Assembly: GCA_013141385.1 (NCBI GenBank)
Contig: JABFRB010000016.1
Location: 248,001-312,000, forward strand
Length of the DNA stretch: 64,000 nt
Reading direction: 5' to 3'
Source: Bacteroidales bacterium
GTDB taxonomy: Bacteria; Bacteroidota; Bacteroidia; Bacteroidales; Tenuifilaceae
Shown here one piece after another: positions 1-8,399 of this stretch. The notes under the pieces are model-generated. The model saw only the letters and a list, made by a program, of their open reading frames with translations. It made no database searches and was not told where the DNA came from. Every line of letters starts with the position of its first letter. Within the stretch, counting starts at the first letter, position 1. The position numbers were made by a program, and so were the translations under genes.

Positions 1-1448
1 TTACTTACGTTAGCCCCTCCGTCACAAAAATCCTTGGCTATACTCCTCAAGAAATGATGAGTGGTAAGGACATTGATAGATTGACACGAAAAGGTGAAAT
101 TGATCTTAATCAGATGTTTGAAAATCTTAACAACAATCCACGTGTTGCCGTTACTATTCAGTATACATTTATGAAAAAGGACGGTGAGAAGATTTTCCTC
201 GAAGTAACTGGTCGAAATCTACTTGATGATGCTGCAATAAATGGTATTATTCTCAACTCACAGGATATAACAGAACGGAAAAGAGCCGAAAAGGAAGAGC
301 GTATGCGTAGCAAAATGCAATCGCTATCAGAAAACTCGCCCGATGTTATTTTACGACTTAATACTACTGGCCAATTCTTTTACGCTAACCCAATGGTTGA
401 GCGTTATCTTAATATTCCTGCAAGGGAGCTTATAAATCAAACACTCAGTTCAATTCAAATAAATGAAAATCTAGCTAATTTTCTTAAAGATTCGATCAAG
501 GCTATAAAAAATTCTAAGGAAAAGGTCGAAGGAGAACTCTCGTTTCCAACACAAATGGGAGAAACTATAATGCACGTTGTGGCAATTCCTGAATTTAATG
601 AAAATGAACTAGAAACCATACTATTCGTTAGCCATGATATTACAGAGGCCAAACGAATTGAGATGGAGATACAAGATAAAAATCGAAAAATAACTGAGAG
701 TATTAATTACGCCCAACGAATTCAAACATCCATTCTACCCAATAGTAGAATCGTTAGACAGTATTTACCAAAATCATTCATTTTTTATCATCCTCGTGAT
801 GTTGTAAGTGGTGACTTTCCTTGGTTCTTCATTAAAGAGGACTATATATATATTGCCGTAGTCGACTGTACTGGTCATGGGGTTCCTGGTGCGTTGTTAT
901 CTTTTATTGCTTACTTCACGCTGAATAATGTTGTTGACCACGATATATCATATTCAGCAGGAAAAATACTTGACCTATTACACTTTGGTGTTCGAAAAAC
1001 GCTAAAACAGGATAGACCCGATGCTGATGCCAGAGATGGTATGGATATTGCATTATGTAAAATTCAACTTAAAAAACACGAATTGCAGTATGCTGGAGCA
1101 CATCGTCCCTTATTCCTTCTTAGAAAAGGTGAATTACTAGAGTTTAAAGGTGATAGAAAGGCCATTGGAGGAATACCTCACCCTAAAAAAGGAGAAGAAG
1201 ATTTTACAAACCACCAAATAGATATACTATCTGGAGATAAAATATTTTTCTTTTCTGACGGTTTAACCGATCAAGTTGGGGGTGAAGAAAAAAGAAAATA
1301 TGGACCGATGAGAGTTAGGGATTTAATTTTGGGTAACCAAGAATTTACAATGCCCCAATACTCCGAACTTTTTGCAAAAGACTTTGAAGAGTACAAAGGA
1401 AATAACAAGCAAGTTGACGACCTTTTACTTATTGGTATTGAGTTCTAA
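1..1448 (+). CDS. PAS-domain SpoIIE-type (PP2C) serine phosphatase, 5' end outside the window
   Basis: The reading frame is open from base 3, before the first internal ATG at 54, and that stretch encodes a PAS motif (YVSPSVTKILGY). The gene therefore begins upstream and 482 residues are visible. They comprise the rest of one PAS domain, a second PAS domain (about visible residues 95-205), a short coiled linker and a C-terminal PPM/SpoIIE phosphatase domain (about 225-480). Metal-binding acidic motifs are present: VVSGD near 271, VVDCTGHG near 288 and FSDGLTD near the end. Enzymes of this family dephosphorylate an STAS-like protein in a partner switch. The next two genes are SiaB- and SiaC-like, so this is by position the SiaA-equivalent phosphatase, probably acting on the SiaC-like product at 2077. 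The signal sensed by the PAS domains cannot be read from sequence. Confidence 0.9.
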   Translation, partial: TYVSPSVTKILGYTPQEMMSGKDIDRLTRKGEIDLNQMFENLNNNPRVAVTIQYTFMKKDGEKIFLEVTGRNLLDDAAINGIILNSQDITERKRAEKEERMRSKMQSLSENSPDVILRLNTTGQFFYANPMVERYLNIPARELINQTLSSIQINENLANFLKDSIKAIKNSKEKVEGELSFPTQMGETIMHVVAIPEFNENELETILFVSHDITEAKRIEMEIQDKNRKITESINYAQRIQTSILPNSRIVRQYLPKSFIFYHPRDVVSGDFPWFFIKEDYIYIAVVDCTGHGVPGALLSFIAYFTLNNVVDHDISYSAGKILDLLHFGVRKTLKQDRPDADARDGMDIALCKIQLKKHELQYAGAHRPLFLLRKGELLEFKGDRKAIGGIPHPKKGEEDFTNHQIDILSGDKIFFFSDGLTDQVGGEEKRKYGPMRVRDLILGNQEFTMPQYSELFAKDFEEYKGNNKQVDDLLLIGIEF

Positions 1449-1466
1449 TTAAGATTAATATATTTG
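1438..1466 (+). promoter_or_regulatory. candidate Bacteroidota promoter before the siaB-like gene
   Basis: TTG at 1438-1440, an 18-bp spacer, and TATATTTG at 1459-1466 fit the Bacteroidota consensus (TTG, about 19 bp, TAnnTTTG). It overlaps the 3' end of the phosphatase gene and lies 24 bases before the ATG at 1490, so siaB-siaC and the transporter could be transcribed independently of the phosphatase. Pattern match only. Confidence 0.4.
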
Positions 1467-1489
1467 TAAATTATATAACTTTACGGGCT

Positions 1490-2065
1490 ATGGATAAAAA
1501 AAATGTTAGAGGATTTCTTGAGTTCGTTTACGACTTTTATAAGTCGATGAAGGCTCATGAAATCACCCTTGTATATGAGGGAGAAATTACCCATCAGATT
1601 ACCAAAGCCTTTACTTCCCTTACTGAGTCAAATATGGCAAAGGAGGAAGAATCTAATACTGTTCAAAAGAAAGTATTCCATGTTATGGTAGAATGCCTTC
1701 AGAACATCAGTAAACATGCCGACAGCTTTGGTTCGGACGATTTCTTGTTTGCTGGCCGAGGAATCTTTATGGTTAGCAAAGGAGACATAGAATACCATGT
1801 TACTACAGGTAATGTAATCGAGAATGCTAAAATTGAAGAATTATCTCGAATTCTCGATCACATAAACGTATTGGACAAGGAAGGTCTAAAACAACTTTAC
1901 AAAACTCAAATGCGCGAAGGAAGACTTTCCGAAAAAGGTGGTGCAGGACTTGGTTTTATCGATATAGCAAGAAAAACTGGTAGAAAACTTGACTATCATT
2001 TTCTCTCTATCGATGAGGAGACCTCTTTCTTTATTCTAACTTCAACCATTTCCAGAACTGAGTAA
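1490..2065 (+). CDS. SiaB-like protein kinase (DUF6272 type)
   Basis: A 191-residue soluble protein that matches the SiaB family, GHKL-fold kinases that phosphorylate SiaC on threonine. The visible signs are an N-box-like helix (VECLQNISKHAD, about residues 68-79) and a glycine-rich loop (GGAGLGFIDIAR, about 152-163). There is no signal peptide or membrane segment. It sits 41 bases after the SpoIIE phosphatase and 11 bases before the SiaC-like gene, the same phosphatase-kinase-target order as siaABC of Pseudomonas aeruginosa. The inferred role is the kinase that opposes the phosphatase on the SiaC-like protein. The family call is firm; the kinase activity is inferred by analogy. Confidence 0.82.
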   Translation: MDKKNVRGFLEFVYDFYKSMKAHEITLVYEGEITHQITKAFTSLTESNMAKEEESNTVQKKVFHVMVECLQNISKHADSFGSDDFLFAGRGIFMVSKGDIEYHVTTGNVIENAKIEELSRILDHINVLDKEGLKQLYKTQMREGRLSEKGGAGLGFIDIARKTGRKLDYHFLSIDEETSFFILTSTISRTE

Positions 2066-2076
2066 ACAAAACAACT

Positions 2077-2460
2077 ATGAATACCATAAAAATAATGGGG
2101 ACAGATGACACCCCAACTGTAATTCTAGACTCTGAAAACGAAATTTTTGAGATTTCAGGACGCTCACTACCTGAAGATGTAACTGCATTCTATGAGCCGA
2201 TTTTACGTTGGCTCGAAGAGTATTCTTCTAGTCCTAATTCAAAAACCATCTTTACTTTCAAGTTGGTCTATTTTAATACTGCTAGTTCAAAACTATTGCT
2301 CGATATTCTTATGAAACTTGAGCAGATGCATGAAGATGGTAAGGATATGTTAATTCGTTGGTACTATCCGGAAGATGATGAGGACATGCAGGAAGCAGGT
2401 GAAGAGTACGCCGACATCGTGGATGTACCATTCGAACAGGTGAGTTACACTTTAAATTAG
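2077..2460 (+). CDS. SiaC-like regulatory phosphoprotein (DUF1987)
   Basis: A 127-residue acidic protein of the DUF1987/SiaC family. In P. aeruginosa, SiaC is phosphorylated on Thr68 by SiaB and dephosphorylated by SiaA, and the unphosphorylated form activates the diguanylate cyclase SiaD. Here the matching motif YFNTASSK places a threonine at residue 68 exactly, with serines at 70 and 71 as alternative acceptors. The protein ends 30 bases before a large ABC transporter gene, and no cyclase is present. The partner of this SiaC is therefore probably something else, with the transporter or its N-terminal domains the nearest candidate. Family assignment is strong; the output is inference. Confidence 0.87.
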   Translation: MNTIKIMGTDDTPTVILDSENEIFEISGRSLPEDVTAFYEPILRWLEEYSSSPNSKTIFTFKLVYFNTASSKLLLDILMKLEQMHEDGKDMLIRWYYPEDDEDMQEAGEEYADIVDVPFEQVSYTLN

Positions 2461-2490
2461 TAATACCTTTATTATATTAATAGTTAAGCA

Positions 2491-5400
2491 ATGAGTGAAG
2501 AGATTCTCAAAGCGTTAATGCAACTTTTTGCAATAATTGCTAAGCAGGATGAGGGTGTGGTTTCGAATGAAAGGGAATATGTAGTAAACTTTCTCACCCA
2601 GCAGCTTAACGATGAAGCAGTAAAAGAGTATATCAACCTTTTCGATCAGCACGCTGGTTTACTCAATGAAAAAGAGGAAGAAGCAGAAGAAAGCGATAAG
2701 CCCAAAAAGCCTAAGCTTACTTCTGTTAAAGATTCAGTAAAAATATTGGGTATCTGTAAGAAAATCAACAAAACTCTTACCCAAAAACAAAAAATTGTTG
2801 TTCTAGTTCGTCTATATGAACTTATTAATGCTGACCGTAAGTTTACTGAGCAACGGATGGCAATCATCAATACAGTTGCAGAGGTTTTTAAACTTACCAA
2901 GGAAGAAATTAGTGATGTAGAAAACTTTATTGTAAAGAACGAACTTAGAGACCTTGACTTTTCAAGTTTCCTCACCATTCATGATAAGAAAGAGTTCGGT
3001 GATTCCTGCAAACATATCCCAACAGAGGCACTTGATGGATTTATTATCATTTTACAAATAAAGAGCGTTGATCTTTATTTCTTAAGATACACTGGAACAG
3101 AGGATATCAACCTCAATGGACTACCAATTAATAGTCGTAGAATTTATCTTTTTGCCAGTGGTAGTTCAATTAAACTACCAAAGGGTAAACCTATCTACTA
3201 CACCGATGTTGTTGCCCATTTTCTTGCTGATTCCACCACGACTCGAATTTCCTACAAGGTTCAAAACCTTGAATATCGATTTAAAAGCGGAGCTATTGGC
3301 TTACGCAATATCAACTTCTCCGAGGGTCATGGCAAGTTGATTGGTATTATGGGTGCCAGCGGTGCTGGTAAAACCACATTATTAAATGTGCTTGCAGGTA
3401 TCGAAATGCCAACATCTGGAAATATACATATAAATGGTATAGATTTTCATAATGAAAAAGACAAACTCGAAGGGGTTATAGGTGTTATTCCCCAAGATGA
3501 TCTTCTAATTGAAGAATTAACAGTCTTTCAAAACCTTTACTACAATGCTAAGCTATGTTTCAAAGATAAAACCGAAGAAGAATTAGTACAACTAGTCCAT
3601 AAAACACTTTATAATCTTGGCCTATTAGAAAGAAAAGATTTAAAAGTTGGAACACCATTAAATAAGATGATTTCAGGTGGTCAGCGAAAAAGATTAAATA
3701 TAGCCCTTGAACTTATTCGCGAACCATCTATTCTATTTGTAGATGAACCAACATCCGGTTTATCCTCTCGTGACTCGGAGAATGTTATGGATTTACTTCG
3801 AGAGTTAACGCTAAAAGGTAAACTGATTTTTGTAGTAATCCACCAGCCATCATCGGAAATCTATAAGATGTTCGACAATATGATGATTCTCGATACAGGT
3901 GGCTACATGATTTATTACGGAAATCCCGTTGAGTCTGTTATGTATTTCAAACGGCTCGATATGCAGATTAACAGCGATGTAGGTGAATGTCCAACTTGTG
4001 GTAACGTTAACCCAGAGCTAATATTTAACATCATTGAGGCAAAAGTGGTTGACGAATTTGGTCGTTACACCAATATCCGTAAGGTTTCACCACCTAAATG
4101 GGAGGGATATTTTATTGATAACATCAAACTCGATAAAGTTCCCGATGAAACAAGTCCTCCTCCAAAATCTCTCAATATTCCTTCAAGGATAAAACAATTC
4201 TTTATTTATACCACCAGAGATTTTCTTTCGAAGGTTAGTAATACGCAGTACATTATCCTTAACCTACTTGAAACTCCATTACTTGCATTTATCCTATCAT
4301 TTGTTATCCGCTACATTGCTGATCCAAATTCTAATATCTATATTTTCAGAGAAAACGAGAATATAAACATTTACATCTTTATGTCTCTTATTGTTGCTCT
4401 ATTTATAGGGTTAACAGTAAGTGCCGAAGAAATTTTCCGTGACAGAAAAATACTTAAACGCGAAGCATTTCTCAACCTAAGCCGATCAAGCTATTTATTC
4501 TCAAAAATTTTCATACTTGTATTCCTTTCCGCCATTCAATCTATTGCATTTGTACTAATTGCAAATAGCATCCTTGAAATTCAAGGAATGTATTTCGATT
4601 ACTGGCTGGTGCTATTCTCAACAGCAGTATTTGCCAATATGCTTGGATTAAATATCTCTGCAACATTTAACTCTGCGGTCACAATTTATATTGTAATTCC
4701 ATTGATAATGATACCAATGATGGTTCTTTCTGGAGCCATGTTTAGCTTCGAAAAACTAAACCGTGTAGTTGGTAGCATCAATAAAGTTCCCCTTGTTGCT
4801 GAGTTTATGGTTACTAAATGGGGCTATGAGGCATTATTAGTACATCAATTCAAGGATAATAAGTTTGAAAAAGACATCTATGAGTTTGAAAAAACTGCTC
4901 GAAATGCAGATTTTAAAACAGTTTACTATATCCCTGAACTTGAAAAGCGTTTAAATCAGTGTATTGAACTTTCAGAAAAAAAGGACGATCCGAAGATTAA
5001 ACCTAAATTTGACGATAACCTCGCAGTTGTTCACAAAGCCATTCAAAAAGAAACTCAAAAAGAATCCCCAGAAATTACTTTTGACCAGCTTGAAAATCTA
5101 AATACCCAAAAATTCACAAGCGATATTGGTTTTTCTGCCCTTGGTTACATAGAACAGCTTAAAGAGCATTACTCAAAGATTTTCAATGCAGCAGATCAAA
5201 AGCGCGATAGGATTATCAACTATTGGAAAGATAAATATAAAGGCGCTTTTGAAGCAAAACGTAGAGCTTATCATAACGAAAGCATCTCCGATTTAGCAAC
5301 AAAAGCTTTTGAAAAAAATCCAATTTTACAATATAAGGATGAGCTTATTGAACAAATTGATCCAGTGTATCGCGATCCTAATCCTAGTTATTATTTAGAT

Positions 5401-5583
5401 ATTCGAACTCATTTTCTTTCCCCTCGAAAGCATTTCATGGGGAGATTATTCGATACATTTTGGTTTAATGTTACTATAATCTGGTTAATGACAGTAGTTT
5501 GTTACATCACTTTGTACTATGAATCGTTAAAGAAGTTATTAGAACTATTTTCGAAAATAAAGCTACCATCTTTATCTAAATAA
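2491..5583 (+). CDS. TerB-like / ABC ATPase / ABC-2 permease fusion transporter
   Basis: A 1030-residue half-transporter of the ABCG (White) layout with extra N-terminal domains. Residues 1-150 are helical and acidic and resemble a TerB fold. Residues 155-250 are beta-rich and FHA-like in pattern, without a convincing phosphopeptide-binding motif. The ATPase follows: Walker A GASGAGKTT at 288-296, signature ISGGQ at 394-398, and Walker B ILFVDEPTSG near 412-421. A CPTCG motif near residue 505 may bind zinc. The membrane part has about six helices, with a charged, coil-rich soluble insert (about 790-960) between the fifth and last helix. It probably works as a dimer in the inner membrane; the substrate is unknown. 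It follows the siaC-like gene by 30 bases, which suggests control by that partner switch. Confidence 0.85.
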   Translation: MSEEILKALMQLFAIIAKQDEGVVSNEREYVVNFLTQQLNDEAVKEYINLFDQHAGLLNEKEEEAEESDKPKKPKLTSVKDSVKILGICKKINKTLTQKQKIVVLVRLYELINADRKFTEQRMAIINTVAEVFKLTKEEISDVENFIVKNELRDLDFSSFLTIHDKKEFGDSCKHIPTEALDGFIIILQIKSVDLYFLRYTGTEDINLNGLPINSRRIYLFASGSSIKLPKGKPIYYTDVVAHFLADSTTTRISYKVQNLEYRFKSGAIGLRNINFSEGHGKLIGIMGASGAGKTTLLNVLAGIEMPTSGNIHINGIDFHNEKDKLEGVIGVIPQDDLLIEELTVFQNLYYNAKLCFKDKTEEELVQLVHKTLYNLGLLERKDLKVGTPLNKMISGGQRKRLNIALELIREPSILFVDEPTSGLSSRDSENVMDLLRELTLKGKLIFVVIHQPSSEIYKMFDNMMILDTGGYMIYYGNPVESVMYFKRLDMQINSDVGECPTCGNVNPELIFNIIEAKVVDEFGRYTNIRKVSPPKWEGYFIDNIKLDKVPDETSPPPKSLNIPSRIKQFFIYTTRDFLSKVSNTQYIILNLLETPLLAFILSFVIRYIADPNSNIYIFRENENINIYIFMSLIVALFIGLTVSAEEIFRDRKILKREAFLNLSRSSYLFSKIFILVFLSAIQSIAFVLIANSILEIQGMYFDYWLVLFSTAVFANMLGLNISATFNSAVTIYIVIPLIMIPMMVLSGAMFSFEKLNRVVGSINKVPLVAEFMVTKWGYEALLVHQFKDNKFEKDIYEFEKTARNADFKTVYYIPELEKRLNQCIELSEKKDDPKIKPKFDDNLAVVHKAIQKETQKESPEITFDQLENLNTQKFTSDIGFSALGYIEQLKEHYSKIFNAADQKRDRIINYWKDKYKGAFEAKRRAYHNESISDLATKAFEKNPILQYKDELIEQIDPVYRDPNPSYYLDIRTHFLSPRKHFMGRLFDTFWFNVTIIWLMTVVCYITLYYESLKKLLELFSKIKLPSLSK

Positions 5584-5645
5584 ATATTTTTTCTATCTTT
5601 ACTTGATTACTTTTATGTAAAACATCTTTTATTCCGGGTTTCACC

Positions 5646-6560
5646 ATGACGAGGAGATTTATATTTTTTATAGTCGTTTCCATACTGTTTTCATCATGCA
5701 ATTCTTGTAGGAATTCAAACACTGACAAGAATCTTAATGTTGATTTTGATATACCCGACTCCATTAAGGAAGATAAACCTCTTCCAATCTCTGCAAAAAC
5801 TATTGAAGAAATGTCAAATATTTCTTCACCCATCGAAACTGCTGCTGTAATTAAGGGTCTTAAGATTCCGTTCAATAAAGATTTAATTGCTAGTACAGAT
5901 TACGCTGAAAATTTCAATACGAATTTTGCAAAGGCATTAGGATTGGGGATGTATGGATGTGACCTAGGATATCTAAACATGTATGGTAAAACATCAATGG
6001 TTCTTAACTATATATCAACAATAAGATCCTTAGCTGATGGTATTCAGGTTGGTCAGTTTTTCGATTTTTCTACCCTAAAAAGGCTAGCAACCAACAATGA
6101 GAACATCGATTCTCTTGTGCTCATCTCTCAGCAAAGTATGACAAGAATAGATAACTACCTTCGGGAGAATAACAGATCTAACCTAAGCGTTGTAATTGTT
6201 GCTGGAGTTTGGATTGAGGGTTTATATATATCTAGTATGGTTACTCAAGAAACGAACCATAAAAGGATGAGAGAAACCGTTGGCGAGCAAAAAGAAATCA
6301 TTGGTCCACTTATGATTCTTATGAATAACTATAGGAAAGATCCGAACATGGCGAGGTTGATTGAGAATTTTGAAGAGATTAAATCAATATACAGTAATGT
6401 GAAAATAACCTCCGAGGTTGGAGAACCTACTGCTGTTGAAGTAAATGGGGTTCTTACAATTAAACCTAATGACACTCAGAATATTGATATGAGTGATGAA
6501 ACCTTAAAAAAAATTATTAATAAGGTTCAGGAGATTAGAAATAAACTTTTAAAAGGATAA
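5646..6560 (+). CDS. exported lipoprotein of unknown function
   Basis: 304 residues. The N-terminus is a lipoprotein signal: two arginines, a hydrophobic stretch and the lipobox LFSSC with Cys18 as the lipidated residue. The mature part is mostly helical, with no enzyme motif I recognise. It starts 62 bases after the ABC transporter gene and is followed 12 bases later by a second exported protein, so the two probably form the end of the same transcription unit. It could be an accessory or cargo of the transporter; this rests on position only. The start ATG gives a signal peptide of normal length. Confidence 0.7.
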   Translation: MTRRFIFFIVVSILFSSCNSCRNSNTDKNLNVDFDIPDSIKEDKPLPISAKTIEEMSNISSPIETAAVIKGLKIPFNKDLIASTDYAENFNTNFAKALGLGMYGCDLGYLNMYGKTSMVLNYISTIRSLADGIQVGQFFDFSTLKRLATNNENIDSLVLISQQSMTRIDNYLRENNRSNLSVVIVAGVWIEGLYISSMVTQETNHKRMRETVGEQKEIIGPLMILMNNYRKDPNMARLIENFEEIKSIYSNVKITSEVGEPTAVEVNGVLTIKPNDTQNIDMSDETLKKIINKVQEIRNKLLKG

Positions 6561-6572
6561 CACTAGAATTTT

Positions 6573-7010
6573 ATGAAAAATAAGTTCCTGATTTTTGCAA
6601 TATTAATTTTCCTAGTGGGCTTTTCGGGAACCACTTTTGCCCAAACAGAGGATGAACTCGTTGAAATATGTGGTATGGTTGCTAAGGATGCCACATATCT
6701 TAAGGATTTCAAGGTTAGGTTGGATGCAGGTGATCCCCCTCCCCTTCAACGATTTTCTGTAATTCTAAAAAAAGACATAAAATATCGATTTTCTGTCTGT
6801 AACTCTAAAGATATGGAAGGAAAGGTTGTTCTGGAACTTTTCGACAATAATAGGTTAATTGCTACCACATATGTTATTGCTACTGGAAAAGATTATCCGT
6901 CCATTGATGTTGTATGTCAAAAAACTGGAGCCTATCACCTCTCATTCAAATTCAAAGAAGGGAAACCGGGACTTGCGGTTGGTTTGCTATCGCTAGTTGA
7001 AACGCTTTAA
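6573..7010 (+). CDS. small exported protein of unknown function
   Basis: 145 residues with a classical Sec signal peptide (hydrophobic core at about 5-19, cleavage after TTFAQ at residue 24). The mature portion of about 120 residues is rich in beta strands and hydrophilic, and reads like a small beta-sandwich (for example RFSVILKKDIKYRFSV and VVLELFDNNRLIATTYV). There are two cysteines, in EICGM and FSVCN, and a third near the end in VVCQK. It is probably periplasmic or surface-exposed. It is the last gene of the plus-strand run and ends exactly one base before a long bidirectional terminator. No function is recognisable. Confidence 0.65.
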   Translation: MKNKFLIFAILIFLVGFSGTTFAQTEDELVEICGMVAKDATYLKDFKVRLDAGDPPPLQRFSVILKKDIKYRFSVCNSKDMEGKVVLELFDNNRLIATTYVIATGKDYPSIDVVCQKTGAYHLSFKFKEGKPGLAVGLLSLVETL

Positions 7011-7057
7011 ATCTTATAACAAAAACCCGACTTGAAGTCGGGTTTTTGTTATAAGAT
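7011..7057. terminator. bidirectional intrinsic terminator, 22-bp perfect inverted repeat
   Basis: Arms 7011-7032 and 7036-7057 are perfectly complementary around a 3-base loop (tga). The core is ACCCGACT/AGTCGGGT flanked by A and T tracts, so it works as a terminator in both directions. It separates the convergent exported-protein gene and PfkB kinase gene and contains the last codons of the kinase gene. Confidence 0.9.
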
Positions 7058-8032
7058 TTCTATCTCTTTGACCATTTTAAGTATTTCCGTCCAAGTTTCA
7101 TCATTCATTTTCGGACCAACCACCTCAATTACCTTACCTGAAAGAATTGCACCAATTTGCCCACACTTATTAAGTGGTAACCCTTTTGCTAATCCATATA
7201 AAAAGCCTGCGGCATATAAATCACCCGCACCTGTGGTATCAACACTATTTACTTTAATAACCCCAACGTTCACAACCTCATTTTTCCTTTTGATCATTGA
7301 TCCTTTTGAACCTATTTTAACAACGGCAATATCTACCATCTTAGCAATTTCATGTAATGATTCTTCGGGTGATTTCCCAGTAAAAGCTTTTGCCTCCTCT
7401 TCATTGGCAAAAAGAATATCAACATACTTCTCGATCATCTCCTTAAGAAATTCACGGTTGGCTTCAACAACGTTATAACTAGCCATATCTAAAGATATCT
7501 TAACCCCTTTCTCATGAGCAAGTTGCATTGCCTTCCGAATGAGGTCGTGGTTCTGAACAAGGTATCCTTCAACATGAAAATAACTATAACCATCAAACAT
7601 ATCGGAAGTTATCTCATCAGGAATCATTTCGATTGCTGCACCAAGATAAGTTCCAAAAGTTCGTTCAGAATCCTTTGAGATAAAAACTGTTGCTCTGCCT
7701 GTTTGGGCTTTACCTTTTAGTAAGATGGGCTCAATCCCATTCTTTACCATATCATCACGATAGTATTCGCCAAACTTATCATCACTGATTTTTCCAATGA
7801 ACGAGCATGGAATTCCAACATTAGCTATTCCATTTATAGTATTTGCAGCACTTCCCCCTGCTGCTACGTTTTGCTTTAGCCCTTTTGTAACTTCCGTGGC
7901 TAATTTCAAAAAATTCTCATCCACCAGCTGCATGCTGCCTCTTGGCAGGTTAAGCTGATTAAGAATATTATCATTTTCGATGCTTATTAAAACATCTACC
8001 AAAGCATTTCCAAGTCCAAGTATTTTTGTCAT
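7049..8032 (-). CDS. PfkB-family kinase, adenosine kinase-like
   Basis: 327 residues from the ATG at 8032. A longer frame would begin at a TTG at 8074, but its extra 14 residues are unlike the family, and the protein normally opens MTKILGLGNALVDVL. The PfkB C-terminal signature DTTGAGDLYAAG, holding the anion hole and the catalytic Asp, lies near residue 262. The N-terminal GGSAANTI motif is the substrate-binding glycine stretch. Bacteroidota homologues are usually annotated as adenosine kinase, phosphorylating adenosine to AMP in purine salvage. A ribokinase or other sugar kinase cannot be excluded by sequence alone. The gene stands alone, downstream of tRNA-Asn on the same strand. Confidence 0.85.
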   Translation of the reverse strand: MTKILGLGNALVDVLISIENDNILNQLNLPRGSMQLVDENFLKLATEVTKGLKQNVAAGGSAANTINGIANVGIPCSFIGKISDDKFGEYYRDDMVKNGIEPILLKGKAQTGRATVFISKDSERTFGTYLGAAIEMIPDEITSDMFDGYSYFHVEGYLVQNHDLIRKAMQLAHEKGVKISLDMASYNVVEANREFLKEMIEKYVDILFANEEEAKAFTGKSPEESLHEIAKMVDIAVVKIGSKGSMIKRKNEVVNVGVIKVNSVDTTGAGDLYAAGFLYGLAKGLPLNKCGQIGAILSGKVIEVVGPKMNDETWTEILKMVKEIEIL

Positions 8033-8180
8033 TGCTATTTTATTATGTAAAATGTTTTTTGTAAAAATATTCAATTTAAGAATTAGGACAGCTCTGGCTA
8101 TAAATTATTTTGCCCTAACTTTTTTTAAAGATTAAATCCTCAATCAAAACAATATCAGCTTGACCTGAACTATTTTTTAA

Positions 8181-8212
8181 AAAATAAAAAAGCCCCGATT
8201 TTCATCGAGGCT
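8181..8212 (-). terminator. intrinsic terminator after tRNA-Asn
   Basis: On the minus strand a 9-bp stem (AGCCTCGAT/ATCGGGGCT, one G-T pair, loop GAAA) is followed directly by a run of T. It lies 3 bases beyond the tRNA 3' end, so it ends the tRNA transcript. Confidence 0.85.
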
Positions 8213-8214
8213 CG

Positions 8215-8288
8215 CTCCTCATCTAGGACTTGAACCTAGGACCCCCTGATTAACAGTCAGGTGCTCTAACCAACTGAGCTAATGAGGA
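8215..8288 (-). tRNA. tRNA-Asn (anticodon GTT)
   Basis: 74 nt cloverleaf on the minus strand. The acceptor stem TCCTCAT/ATGAGGA is perfect. The D arm is GCTC...GAGC, the anticodon stem CCTGA/TCAGG holds loop CTGTTAA (anticodon GTT), and the T arm is CTAGG-TTCAAGT-CCTAG. The discriminator base is G. CCA is not encoded, as is common in Bacteroidota. Confidence 0.97.
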
Positions 8289-8325
8289 GTGTTATTCTAC
8301 ATACTCCCTTTTGGGTTTAGCGGTG

Positions 8326-8354
8326 CAAATGTAATATAATTTTTATTTATCCAA
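8326..8354 (-). promoter_or_regulatory. Bacteroidota promoter of tRNA-Asn
   Basis: Read on the minus strand: TTG (8354-8352), an 18-bp spacer, and TACATTTG (8333-8326), a full match to TAnnTTTG. It lies 37 bases upstream of the tRNA 5' end at 8288. Confidence 0.65.
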
Positions 8355-8399
8355 ACAATTCAGATAATTTTTATACTAAGATTTTATTCATTTTGTTAA

